Positions 1 to 7,534 of a DNA stretch of 64,000 nucleotides are shown here, piece by piece. Location of the stretch: contig CAKOMG010000004.1 of the NCBI GenBank assembly GCA_934096585.1, positions 62,001 to 126,000 of the forward strand, given 5' to 3'. The stretch is from an uncultured Bacilli bacterium (GTDB taxonomy: Bacteria; Bacillota_I; Bacilli_A; ML615J-28; CAG-698). How positions within the stretch are numbered: position 1 is the stretch's first letter; every line of letters starts with the position of its first letter. A program made the translations under genes and the position numbers. The notes below the pieces were generated by a model that was not told where the DNA came from, searched no databases, and was given only the letters and a program-made list of their open reading frames with translations.

Positions 1-32
1 ACTTAATTTATATTGTTATTGTTATAATAATC
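1..32 (+). repeat. RHS core-end direct repeat, copy 1
   Basis: These 32 bases are identical to 1340-1371. They encode the RHS core residues LNLYCYCYNN just before the variable tip. Such conserved junctions are the sites where alternative toxin tips are exchanged or displaced by recombination. The similarity fades right after the repeat. Confidence 0.85.
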
Positions 33-601
33 TAATAAATTATGTTGATAGTTCTGGATGCTATCCAGTGAGGATTCAAGTTGTTAGGTTAACAATTTAT
101 TTTCATCCACCGCATGGTAATGGACCAAATGCACAACGCCATATACACATTAAAAATGGCAATGTTAAGATTGCGTCTAGAAATTATGATGGTTCTGTGC
201 ATGATAAAAAATATGGTAAAAATTATGTGCCATCTAAAGAAGTGTATAATGCTTTATTAGAACATGGTTGGGATTGGTATGGAAACAAGTTTTCTTTGAT
301 AGATTTTAATGGATTTTATAGAGAAGAGTTTCCATTGCAGCAATCCGGATATAGTTTAGAACAATTCCCAGTTACAAATGTAGGTTCTTCATTAGAAGTA
401 TTTCCAAGTTTAAATAATGGTTTTGAACTTGAAACCTTTCCACAAGTTTCATTAGACATTCCTTACTACAAGCCATTTCCACTTACAAATCAGGAAAAAC
501 AAATTCTAGTTACTACCGTTATTGTTGTTGCCGTAGTAGTTGTGGCAATTGCTTTAATTCCAGCTACGGGAGGGGGCAGTGCAGTATTGTTATTTGCATA
601 A
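2..601 (+). CDS. RHS-repeat protein, C-terminal tip (5' partial), candidate polymorphic toxin
   Basis: The reading frame is open from base 2, so the gene is cut by the window start. The first codons give the conserved end of an RHS core (LNLYCYCYNN, then NYVDSSG). After this hallmark, RHS proteins switch to a variable C-terminal effector. The tip here has a His-rich segment (HIHI, then DGSVHD) and HGWDW, which resemble unclassified polymorphic-toxin domains, possibly a nuclease; I cannot name the family. Behind it, about bases 320-463, lie four 12-residue repeats, each with an E-x-F-P core. The end is a Val/Ile-rich transmembrane-like segment and a short Gly-rich tail. A C-terminal membrane anchor is unusual for an RHS toxin tip. 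The next gene, 13 bases on, is the natural candidate immunity gene. The usual P in the VDPSG motif is S here, so the core end is slightly degenerate. Toxin activity is inference. Confidence 0.75.
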   Translation, partial: LNLYCYCYNNLINYVDSSGCYPVRIQVVRLTIYFHPPHGNGPNAQRHIHIKNGNVKIASRNYDGSVHDKKYGKNYVPSKEVYNALLEHGWDWYGNKFSLIDFNGFYREEFPLQQSGYSLEQFPVTNVGSSLEVFPSLNNGFELETFPQVSLDIPYYKPFPLTNQEKQILVTTVIVVAVVVVAIALIPATGGGSAVLLFA

Positions 602-614
602 AAGGAGAGATTAA

Positions 615-1094
615 ATGAGAAAAATTGTAAAATACATCAAAATGGATTCTAATATTGATAAATATATGATTAAAGGAATATCTTTGATGGATGTTCAATT
701 ATTTGTTAATGAATTAAAAATACCTAAAGACAAAATAATGATTTACCAAGATATTCCACAAAAATCAGAAAAAGAACAAGTTCCTTTAAATGCGGTTAAA
801 TATGTAGATTCGATTAATAAAAGAACCAATGATTTTTATACGGGTAATGATTGTTTTATTATAACTAATGAAAAAGATATAGAATTACTAAATAAATCAT
901 GTGATGATATTTTCTATCTTGAAGAGAATATTTGTATTCCGGAAGAAGTTTTAATGATTTTCTATGTTCATGATATTGACTGGTTATCAAAAGTTATTTT
1001 TAACGATAAAGGATTACTGACAAACTTTTTAGATTATATAAGTAAACATTCAAAGCTAGTTTTAGAGTCTAGTGTTGATGTGTTTTACGACTAA
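615..1094 (+). CDS. Candidate immunity protein for the upstream RHS tip
   Basis: This is a 159-residue, acidic, probably cytosolic protein with no signal peptide, membrane segment or motif I recognise. It starts 13 bases after the RHS tip ends, at an ATG behind a clear AAAGGAGAG ribosome site. The position, size and acidity are what is known for immunity proteins of polymorphic toxins, which are encoded directly behind the toxin tip and bind it. The sequence has a mid-section rich in Asp/Asn and a C-terminal segment ending in SSVDVFYD. The gene is followed by about 100 bases without a gene, then the broken second RHS cassette. It could also be an unrelated small accessory protein; the functional call rests on context alone. 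Confidence 0.5.
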   Translation: MRKIVKYIKMDSNIDKYMIKGISLMDVQLFVNELKIPKDKIMIYQDIPQKSEKEQVPLNAVKYVDSINKRTNDFYTGNDCFIITNEKDIELLNKSCDDIFYLEENICIPEEVLMIFYVHDIDWLSKVIFNDKGLLTNFLDYISKHSKLVLESSVDVFYD

Positions 1095-1199
1095 TTAGAA
1101 AGAGCATAAGGAGAATATTATTTTATAATATTTCTCCGAGTGCTTGATATATGCAAATTGGATACCAATTTCATTACTAACACATTATAATTAAGATAA

Positions 1200-1844
1200 G
1201 GTTATTGTGAGGATACTCATAAGAGTCCTGTCGAGACATCATTATATTATTATTGTATAAATAGATATTATTCAAAAGAACTATGTCAATGGATTTTACC
1301 AGATCCCATAGAATATATAGATATAGAAAATATAAGTGGACTTAATTTATATTGTTATTGTTATAATAATCCTGTTAACTACTATAATCCTAGTGGGAAT
1401 ATTGCAATTTCAATAATTGTTTTACTAGTGTGTATAGGGATAGGTGCATTGGTTGGCGGTACATATGCTGGTGTTACTGCTTACAATAATGGAGCAAGAG
1501 ATTAGGAATTAGTTGGATGGATAGCATTAGGTGCATTTATAGGTTGAGTGGTTGGTGGAACTGTTGGATATTATGCAGGACCAATGGTTGCAAATATTGT
1601 TGTTGCAGGAGCTATTAGTGTAACTTATGCTGGTGCATTAGTAGCTAGTGGAGATATGATGTTTGCTAAAGGTAATGGCCCTAGAATGGGACATAACAAA
1701 TATGAAAACAAACAATTCAATTCTTTATGCAACAAATATAAGTTAACGAAAGAACAAAGAAGAATTTTACATGATTATATCTCAGGTCAAAATTATTCAT
1801 ATCATGAAATTGAGAAAATAATTAAGGAATTATTTTTTAGTTAG
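1200..1844 (+). pseudogene. Displaced RHS C-terminal cassette, interrupted by two stop codons
   Basis: Frame 1200-1844 reads as the end of an RHS core (INRYYSKELC, ILPDPIEYID, SGLNLYCYCYNNPVNYYNPSG in pieces), then a Gly/Ala/Val-rich membrane-like segment and a tip beginning GNGPRMGHNKYEN. It has no start codon and opens after a TAA at 1197-1199, so it lacks the rest of the RHS protein. It also carries TAG at 1503-1505 and TGA at 1545-1547 in frame. The part after 1547 is open and codes for about 98 residues whose last 55 (from RMGHN through QRRILHDYISGQ) resemble a small tip domain found on other RHS proteins; its activity is unknown to me. The 32 bases at 1340-1371 match the window start exactly, marking this as an older tip displaced by recombination. 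It is probably silent, though a start inside the last segment is possible. Confidence 0.8.
1340..1371 (+). repeat. RHS core-end direct repeat, copy 2
   Basis: This exact 32-base copy of bases 1-32 lies in the same reading phase relative to the RHS core. It is the expected footprint of tip exchange by homologous recombination at the conserved core end. Confidence 0.85.
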
Positions 1845-1857
1845 TAAGGAGAATATG

Positions 1858-2358
1858 ATGAAAGATTTGTTAAAAAATATGAAAATTAATAAAATTAATT
1901 TTGTTCGAGGATTAGGTATAGTTGAAGATAGATTTGAGTTATTTTTTATAGGAAATAATGAGGAAATCATAATCGAAATCGAGACTAATTTTAGAGTAAG
2001 AAACAAAGAAGAAGTTTTGTTAAGTTTCAACGATTTGTATTTAGATAATAATCGAAAAGAAATGAGTGTAAAAAAATATAGAAGTCAAGCAAATATAGAA
2101 AAATCATATTTACACAAACAATTAGAATTTATTAATTCAATAATAATAAACGCAAAACCTAAAAGTGTTACTCTTAAATCATATGGAGATTTATATATAA
2201 CTTTTTATAGAAAAGGAATTGTATTAGAAATACTAAATGATACACATTTAGAAGATGCTTGTTTATATAGAGTCATTTATAAAAGTGAAAAGGTTAATTA
2301 TGCTTATGAATACTGTGTCCAAAACAATAAACTAGTATATAAAAATCTAAATTTTTAA
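1858..2358 (+). CDS. Candidate orphan immunity protein of the second RHS cassette
   Basis: This protein has 166 residues, is mixed charged and has no signal peptide or membrane segment. I do not recognise the family. Two ATGs sit at 1855 and 1858 behind TAAGGAG (1845-1851). The second has the better spacing and is used here. It lies 13 bases downstream of the broken second RHS tip, the position of an immunity gene. It has no premature stop, while the toxin part upstream is broken. Retaining an immunity gene after loss of its toxin is a known pattern in polymorphic-toxin loci, because it protects against related toxins of siblings. The function is inferred from place only. Confidence 0.5.
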   Translation: MKDLLKNMKINKINFVRGLGIVEDRFELFFIGNNEEIIIEIETNFRVRNKEEVLLSFNDLYLDNNRKEMSVKKYRSQANIEKSYLHKQLEFINSIIINAKPKSVTLKSYGDLYITFYRKGIVLEILNDTHLEDACLYRVIYKSEKVNYAYEYCVQNNKLVYKNLNF

Positions 2359-2593
2359 TAAGTCTTCTTTAAAAAAATATGTAATAAGTAAGAATTAGAT
2401 AATAAATAATAATTGAAATAAACTTTTGATAAAACTTATTCATTTTATAATTTGGCGAATCTACTTTATTGTGGGTTTGCTTTTCTTTTATAAAAAAATA
2501 CAATATTAAAATGCGCACAAAAAACGCGCAATATTCTTGATTTTTTAAAAAATATAGTTTAAAATAATTGTGGCAAAAGAGTAGGTAACATAA

Positions 2594-2734
2594 CGGATAT
2601 TTTTGATAAACAAAAAAAATATTGAATATTTAAAAAGGCATAATAGAATTGGAAAAAAATATCCAAACAATTTTGAAATAGTAGATATAAAAATTGATAA
2701 CTTTAATGTATGGTCAGAGGTTTTGAAAAACTAA
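2594..2734 (+). pseudogene. Decayed remnant of an accessory gene
   Basis: Between a TAA at 2591-2593 and a TAA at 2732-2734 the frame reads about 46 residues, with a protein-like stretch including HNRIGKKYPNNFEIVDIKID and ending NVWSEVLKN. There is no ATG and no ribosome site. The composition (mixed charge, Trp, Pro, no low-complexity run) looks like the tail of a real protein rather than random AT-rich sequence. It lies in the RHS accessory stretch, so it may be the last piece of a lost toxin or immunity gene. A short expressed peptide from TTG at 2603 cannot be excluded but is unlikely. Confidence 0.35.
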
Positions 2735-3211
2735 ATAAATAGTATTAAAATTAAATATTAAAAAAAGCCATTTTTAACATTAAGGATGGAACTATATTAT
2801 ATAACTTCATCCTTCCTTAAAAATAAAACCATTTTTATGCTTTTGAAGTTAGTAACATAGATAAGTAAATTCATCAATAAGAACCAAATAAGAAATAAAA
2901 AAACATCACTTTTAACATTAAGGGTAAAACTGATATTCTCAGTTTCACCCTTTTTTACATTTAGTGAATAAGAGCAAGAGATGGACATCCTAGTTCTTGC
3001 AATAGTCGAAAATGCTACTTGTTGCATTTTCCTTATCCTGTCTATAAAATAAACAAATATATAACATTTTATTAAACATAAAATAAAATCCTAAGAGTGA
3101 AATTGAGTTAATTCTTTTTTGCTCTTTTTTAAAATTAACTAAAAACACTAATCAATATAAAGTTTGCAATTAATCAATAAAAGTGTTATAATCTAAGAAA
3201 GTAGGTGAATT
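2735..3211. other. Gene-free AT-rich stretch with two related hairpins
   Basis: I see no convincing gene here. Two similar inverted repeats share the opening TTTTAACATTAAGG: 2782-2814 (arms AAGGATGGA / TTCATCCTT) and 2920-2952 (arms built on AAGGGT and ACCCTT, extended by AAACTGA / TCAGTTT). The second is followed by a T run. A minus-strand open frame across both (3027 down to 2797) is low complexity in its second half and is not called. Confidence 0.5.
2920..2957 (+). terminator. Rho-independent terminator-like hairpin
   Basis: Arms 2920-2933 and 2939-2952 form a long stem with one mismatch and a 5-base loop, followed by six T. It could end any residual transcription from the RHS/immunity region. 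Confidence 0.5.
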
Positions 3212-3916
3212 ATGAATAAGTATTATGAAATGTTTATAAATGATAATGTTGATGATAGCATTATTAATGTTAATCCTAATAGTTTATCTTATGAAGATCG
3301 CTTTTGGCATTATGTTTGTTTAAGTTGCTATTATCAAAAACATAACAATAAATATATGCGCAAAAAAAGTTTAAGTGCAGCATGTGATTTGAATTATTAT
3401 TACAATGCATTTATTTTTTATAATGCATATGGGGTACTACCAAAGAAATATGAAAAAGATATGAAAAAATTTGAACATCCAATGAACAATTCTAAGTTAG
3501 AAGAATTAATTAAACAAGTAAATAAGAGTGAAAAGAAATTTGATTTTAAAGGTTTTATTTTATATATGTTAGTAACATTATTAATAATTCCATTGATGCT
3601 TCTTTTAATACTTGTATTTCATATGGATAAAACAGTTGCAGTTGTTATATCTGTACTTGCGCTATTTATTGGACAAAGTGTTTTTAGTCCTATAAATAAG
3701 CAAAGAAAAGAAATGAAACAAAGAAAACAAGAAGAAATAATATCTAAAAATGAACAAAATTTCTTTAATTATTTGAATCAATTAAATTTTACTTTTTCTG
3801 ATCCTAGATATATAGAAATGATTAGAGCTAAAGATGAAGAACAAGTAAAAGAAATCGCCAGACTGATCAAAGAAAATAAACCATTACCAGACAAAAAGAA
3901 AAAAAATAAGGCATAA
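3212..3916 (+). CDS. Membrane protein with two central TM helices, unknown
   Basis: This 234-residue protein has a soluble N-terminal region of about 110 residues (rich in Tyr, Asn and His, possibly a small helical repeat unit), two adjacent transmembrane helices at roughly 115-137 and 141-160, and a strongly basic, coiled C-terminal tail ending in a run of lysines. With so short a link between the helices, both termini should lie on the same side, most likely the cytoplasm. I do not recognise the family. The start is ATG 3212 behind AGGTGA, a modest ribosome site. It stands alone: upstream is the gene-free RHS flank and downstream is a hairpin before the GNAT gene, with which it may be co-transcribed. 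Confidence 0.6.
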   Translation: MNKYYEMFINDNVDDSIINVNPNSLSYEDRFWHYVCLSCYYQKHNNKYMRKKSLSAACDLNYYYNAFIFYNAYGVLPKKYEKDMKKFEHPMNNSKLEELIKQVNKSEKKFDFKGFILYMLVTLLIIPLMLLLILVFHMDKTVAVVISVLALFIGQSVFSPINKQRKEMKQRKQEEIISKNEQNFFNYLNQLNFTFSDPRYIEMIRAKDEEQVKEIARLIKENKPLPDKKKKNKA

Positions 3917-3944
3917 TATCTTTATTGTGATTATACAATAAAGA
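3917..3944 (+). promoter_or_regulatory. Perfect hairpin just ahead of the GNAT ribosome site
   Basis: ATCTTTATTGT at 3917-3927 is perfectly complementary to 3934-3944, with a 6-base loop. No T run follows; the next bases are the ribosome site GGGGAG (3945-3950). It is therefore not a standard terminator. It may stabilise an mRNA end, act as a processing site, or tune translation of the next gene. Confidence 0.4.
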
Positions 3945-3956
3945 TGGGGAGATAAT

Positions 3957-4541
3957 TTGAATACGAAATTACCATTTATAGAAACAAAAAGACTAATTCT
4001 ACGTGAAATAGAATTAAGTGATTGTTATGATATGTTTGAATATGCGAAATTACCATACTTTGGACCTACAGCTGGATGGCAACCGCATAGATCAGTTGGT
4101 GAGACACAAACAATAATTAAATTGTTTCGTGATAAAAAGAAATATGGACAATTAGGTACATTCGCGGTAGTATTAAAAGAAGAAAATAAAATGATTGGAA
4201 CATTAGAACTTCACACATATATCAGAGGTTTTAAAGCAGAACTTGGTTATTCAATAAATCCTAAATATCAAGGCAATGGATATGCAACAGAGGCAGCTAT
4301 TGAAGCTTTAAGATGGGGATTTGATGAATTAAAATTACATCGTATTGAATGTAGTACGTATGTAACAAATATTGCATCCCAAAGAGTATGTGAGAAATTA
4401 AAAATTCCATTTGAAGGAATTAGAAAAAATGGATATCAGTTATATGATGGAACGATTCATGATTTAAAATGTTATGCTATAACTGATTATTTGTTTTATA
4501 GTACTAGTTATCAAAAATATTTAGAAAACTTATCAAAATAG
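3957..4541 (+). CDS. GNAT-family N-acetyltransferase, RimJ/RimL type
   Basis: This enzyme is expected to transfer an acetyl group from acetyl-CoA to an amino group of a protein N-terminus or small molecule in the cytoplasm; the substrate cannot be told from sequence. The RimJ/RimL layout is clear: an opening strand ETKRLILREIELSD, the middle strand ELGYSINPKYQGNGYATEA containing the acetyl-CoA loop Q-G-N-G-Y-A, then HRIECSTYVTNIASQRVCEKL, with the Asn-x-x-S pattern typical of this branch. Its length (194) is normal. The start is TTG 3957, eight bases behind GGGGAG; no ATG gives a complete first strand. Nine bases separate it from the Mrp gene, suggesting one transcript. Confidence 0.88.
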   Translation: MNTKLPFIETKRLILREIELSDCYDMFEYAKLPYFGPTAGWQPHRSVGETQTIIKLFRDKKKYGQLGTFAVVLKEENKMIGTLELHTYIRGFKAELGYSINPKYQGNGYATEAAIEALRWGFDELKLHRIECSTYVTNIASQRVCEKLKIPFEGIRKNGYQLYDGTIHDLKCYAITDYLFYSTSYQKYLENLSK

Positions 4542-4550
4542 GAGGCCATT

Positions 4551-5747
4551 ATGGGTTGTGATCATAATTGTAGTAGTTGCAATGAAAAATGTGAAGAAAA
4601 AGATTTAAGAGTAAAAGCACATCATATGAGTAGTGTAAAAAAGGTAATAGGAATAGTAAGTGGTAAAGGTGGAGTTGGAAAATCTTTAGTTACTAGCTTA
4701 CTAGCTATTATGATGAATAAAAGAGGATATAAGACAGGAATATTAGATGCAGATATTACGGGACCATCAATTCCAAAGATTTTTGGAATTAAAGGAAAAG
4801 CAGAAGGAACAAGTGAAGGCTTATTTCCCTCTGTTTCAAAAAATGGTGTAAAAGTAATGTCAAGTAATTTATTATTAGAAGATGATACTGACCCTGTAGT
4901 ATGGAGAGGTCCAGTAATTGCAAATTTAGTAAAACAATTTTGGACAGATGTTATTTGGGAAAATGTGGATTATTTATTTGTTGATATGCCACCGGGAACA
5001 GGTGATGTTCCGCTTACTGTATTTCAAAGTATAGGAGTAGATGGTATAATTATTGTGACTAGCCCACAAGAACTTGTTTCCATGATTGTTGAAAAAGCTG
5101 TTAAAATGGCCAAAATGATGGATGTTGAAGTATTAGGTATAGTTGAAAATATGAGTTATATTGAATGTCCAGAATGTAATCATAAGATTAATGTATTTGG
5201 AAAGAGCAATATTGAAGAGGTTGCAAACAAATATCATATAAATAATATATCTAAACTACCAATTGATCCAGTGTTTGCTTCCCTTTGCGATAAGGGTGAT
5301 CTTGAAAGTCTTGAAGTTACATATTTAGATAATATTTGTGATATATTAGAACAACTACCTGTATCTGTAGTGAATGTTGCTATACCAGTAGATAATGATG
5401 AAATAGATCATCATTTTGGTAAGGCTAAATTATTTTACATATATCAGGTTGTTAAAGATATGGTCGTTGGTGGGTTTAAGTGTCCAATTACAAAAACAGG
5501 TCATGAAGAAGTTATAAAAACATTACTCGAAAAACATGTCAATATTGTTTTGTGTGATCATGTTGGAAGAGAAGCATTGGAATTTGCTTTAAGTGTTAAC
5601 ATGAAAATAATTGGTGGATTCACTGGAAAACCAATTAATGCTATTTATAAATTATTATCAAAAGATATAAAGGAAGATCAACATACACATACATGTGAAT
5701 GTGATGATTGTCATGATGAAGCATGTGATTGTCATAAGAAAAAATAA
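4551..5747 (+). CDS. mrp: Mrp/NBP35-family Fe-S carrier ATPase with C-terminal NifX-like domain
   Basis: This is a P-loop ATPase thought to carry and deliver Fe-S clusters in the cytoplasm. The N-terminal 20 residues hold a Cys cluster (CDHNCSSCNEKC). The deviant Walker A, SGKGGVGKS, lies at about residues 37-45; DMPPGTGDVPLT follows; and MSYIECPECNH supplies the C-x-x-C pair that bridges the cluster between two subunits. The ATPase part ends near residue 275. Residues about 280-375 form a dinitrogenase-cofactor (NifX/NifB C-terminal) type domain, opening VNVAIPVDNDEIDHHFGKAK. The last 20 residues are a His/Cys/Asp-rich tail (HTHTCECDDCHDEACDC), probably a metal-binding tail. This three-part fusion occurs in anaerobic Bacillota. 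Which enzymes it serves is unknown. RBS AGGAGG precedes the ATG, and a terminator follows. Confidence 0.9.
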   Translation: MGCDHNCSSCNEKCEEKDLRVKAHHMSSVKKVIGIVSGKGGVGKSLVTSLLAIMMNKRGYKTGILDADITGPSIPKIFGIKGKAEGTSEGLFPSVSKNGVKVMSSNLLLEDDTDPVVWRGPVIANLVKQFWTDVIWENVDYLFVDMPPGTGDVPLTVFQSIGVDGIIIVTSPQELVSMIVEKAVKMAKMMDVEVLGIVENMSYIECPECNHKINVFGKSNIEEVANKYHINNISKLPIDPVFASLCDKGDLESLEVTYLDNICDILEQLPVSVVNVAIPVDNDEIDHHFGKAKLFYIYQVVKDMVVGGFKCPITKTGHEEVIKTLLEKHVNIVLCDHVGREALEFALSVNMKIIGGFTGKPINAIYKLLSKDIKEDQHTHTCECDDCHDEACDCHKKK

Positions 5748-5775
5748 AAAAGTAGCCTCCTAGCTACTTTTTTAT
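5746..5775 (+). terminator. Terminator after mrp
   Basis: AAAAAGTAGC pairs with GCTACTTTTT across a short CTCCTA loop and runs into T residues directly behind the mrp stop codon. Confidence 0.85.
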
Positions 5776-5966
5776 ACTAATTATTAACAAACAATAAATT
5801 AAGTTATTCACGTAATCACTTGTTTTTAATTATCTAATGCAATTGGCTATTAGATTCTTAGTACATTATTATTATACACATATGGTTAATAATTATACAT
5901 CTTTTTTATTTATTTTTTTAAAACATTATGGTATAATAGATATGTTAATAGTAGTAGAGGAATAAT

Positions 5967-7412
5967 ATGAGTAAAGATTATAGTACATATTTTGCACCAT
6001 CATTACAAGATGCAAGAAAAAGAATTAATAAAGATGTCAAAAACATTGATTTTATAATTGAAGATAAATATAAAGGTTTAGGATATAATAAAACTTTTAT
6101 GCTTAAAACTTATGGTTGCCAAGGAAATATTGCGGATAGTGAAAAAATCGCAGGTATAATGAATGCATTAGGTTACCATGAAGTTTTTCAAGAAAGTGAT
6201 GCTGATGTAATATTCTTTAATACATGTGCAATTAGAGAAAATGCGGAAAACAGAATTTATGGAGAACTTGGAAGATTAAAAGGACTTAAAAAAACTAATC
6301 CTAATTTGTTAATATGTTTATGTGGATGTATGCCACAAGAAGAAGTTACGGTTGACAAATTAAGAGATAAGTATACACAAGTTGATATTGTCTTTGGAAC
6401 TCATAATATTCATAAAATACCAGAATATTTATACGAAGCATATAAAAATAAAGAAAGAGTTTTAGAAGTATTTAGTTATGAAGGAGATATTGTTGAAGGA
6501 ATTCCTCAACAAAGAAATCATAAAGCTCGTGCATGGGTTGATATAATGTATGGTTGTGATGAATTCTGTACTTATTGCATTGTACCCTATACAAGAGGAA
6601 GAGAAAGAAGTAGAAGCAAAGAGCATATTCTAAATGAAGTTGAAGATTTGGTAAATAAAGGATATATTGAAGTAACTTTATTAGGACAAAATGTTAATGC
6701 GTATGGTAAAGATTTTGAAAATGAAAATTATACTTTTGGAGATCTTTTAGAAGATTTAGCCAAAACAGGAATTAAAAGAATAAGATATACTACTAGTCAT
6801 CCTCGTGACTTAGATTTACATACAATGGAAGTAATGGCAAAATATGATAACATTATGCCACACTTGCATTTGCCAGTTCAATCAGGAAGCAATAAAGTAC
6901 TAAAGAGAATGAATAGAAAATATACAAGAGAGATTTATTTAGAAAAAGTAAATAAATTGAAAGAATTAATTCCATCTCTTGCTTTAACAACAGATATCAT
7001 AGTTGGTTTTCCTGGGGAAACAGAAGAAGACTTTAATGAAACATTAAGCCTTGTTGAAGAAGCAGGTTTTGAAGGTGCATATACTTTTATATACTCTCCA
7101 AGAAAAGGTACTCCTGCCGCAACTTTTATTGACCAAATTGATCAAGAAACAAGTAAAAGGAGATTATTGACTTTAAATAAAGTAATCAATGATGGCTTTT
7201 TAAAGGGAAATAAAAGATTTGAAAATACTGATGTTGAAGTGTTTGTGGATGGAGTAAGTGAAAAAGATCCAAATATTTTAACGGGATATACAAAACATAA
7301 TAAATTAGTTAACTTTGAAGGACCAAAAGAAATGATTGGAACTTTACAAAATGTTCATATTACTAAAGCCTTTACTTGGCATTTGCGTGGTGATTTAATA
7401 AAAAAAGAATAA
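5967..7412 (+). CDS. miaB: tRNA-2-methylthio-N6-dimethylallyladenosine synthase MiaB
   Basis: This radical-SAM methylthiotransferase modifies i6A37 of tRNAs reading UNN codons, using SAM and two Fe-S clusters. The N-terminal UPF0004 domain begins LKTYGCQGNIADSE, the MiaB-specific form, with further Cys in FNTCAIRENAENR and CLCGCMPQ. The radical-SAM C-x3-C-x2-C is in YGCDEFCTYCIVPYTRGRERSR. A TRAM domain closes the protein (about residues 410-478). Its length of 481 is usual. A TATAAT box at 5932-5937 suggests a promoter about 30 bases upstream, and the RBS is GAGGAAT. The gene directly precedes cotE; the same neighbourhood (miaB, ricA, cotE) is found in Bacillus, although ricA is absent here. 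Confidence 0.97.
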   Translation: MSKDYSTYFAPSLQDARKRINKDVKNIDFIIEDKYKGLGYNKTFMLKTYGCQGNIADSEKIAGIMNALGYHEVFQESDADVIFFNTCAIRENAENRIYGELGRLKGLKKTNPNLLICLCGCMPQEEVTVDKLRDKYTQVDIVFGTHNIHKIPEYLYEAYKNKERVLEVFSYEGDIVEGIPQQRNHKARAWVDIMYGCDEFCTYCIVPYTRGRERSRSKEHILNEVEDLVNKGYIEVTLLGQNVNAYGKDFENENYTFGDLLEDLAKTGIKRIRYTTSHPRDLDLHTMEVMAKYDNIMPHLHLPVQSGSNKVLKRMNRKYTREIYLEKVNKLKELIPSLALTTDIIVGFPGETEEDFNETLSLVEEAGFEGAYTFIYSPRKGTPAATFIDQIDQETSKRRLLTLNKVINDGFLKGNKRFENTDVEVFVDGVSEKDPNILTGYTKHNKLVNFEGPKEMIGTLQNVHITKAFTWHLRGDLIKKE

Positions 7413-7436
7413 GTCTAGATTTATTCTTTTTTTATT
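7401..7436 (+). terminator. Terminator after miaB
   Basis: AAAAAAGAATAA (7401-7412) pairs with TTATTCTTTTTT (7421-7432) around an 8-base loop. The stem overlaps the end of miaB and separates it from the spore-coat genes. Confidence 0.8.
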
Positions 7437-7441
7437 TATAT

Positions 7442-7470
7442 TCATATTGCAAATATTTATTACATATATT
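7442..7470 (+). promoter_or_regulatory. Sigma-E-like (mother-cell) promoter upstream of cotE
   Basis: TCATATT (7442-7448), a 14-base spacer, then CATATATT (7463-7470) fit the Bacillus sigma-E pattern (-35 around ATATT, -10 CATAYAHT). In Bacillus subtilis cotE is known to be transcribed by sigma-E and later sigma-K. The short motif in AT-rich DNA makes this suggestive rather than proven. Confidence 0.55.
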
Positions 7471-7534
7471 TATACTGAAATGTAGTAGCAAAAAAGGTTT
7501 AAAAAGAATATATTGTTATTGAGGAGGGATTTGA

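Noticed and set aside
1503..1547. Possible recoding of TAG/TGA in the second RHS cassette
   Set aside because: TGA ends addB and the LysM gene in the expected place, Trp uses TGG throughout, and the cassette also lacks a start. Decay is simpler.
2797..3027. Minus-strand open frame of 76 codons across the two hairpins
   Set aside because: It is protein-like only in its first 40 residues, runs through both inverted repeats, and has no promoter or family. The plus-strand hairpins explain the sequence better.
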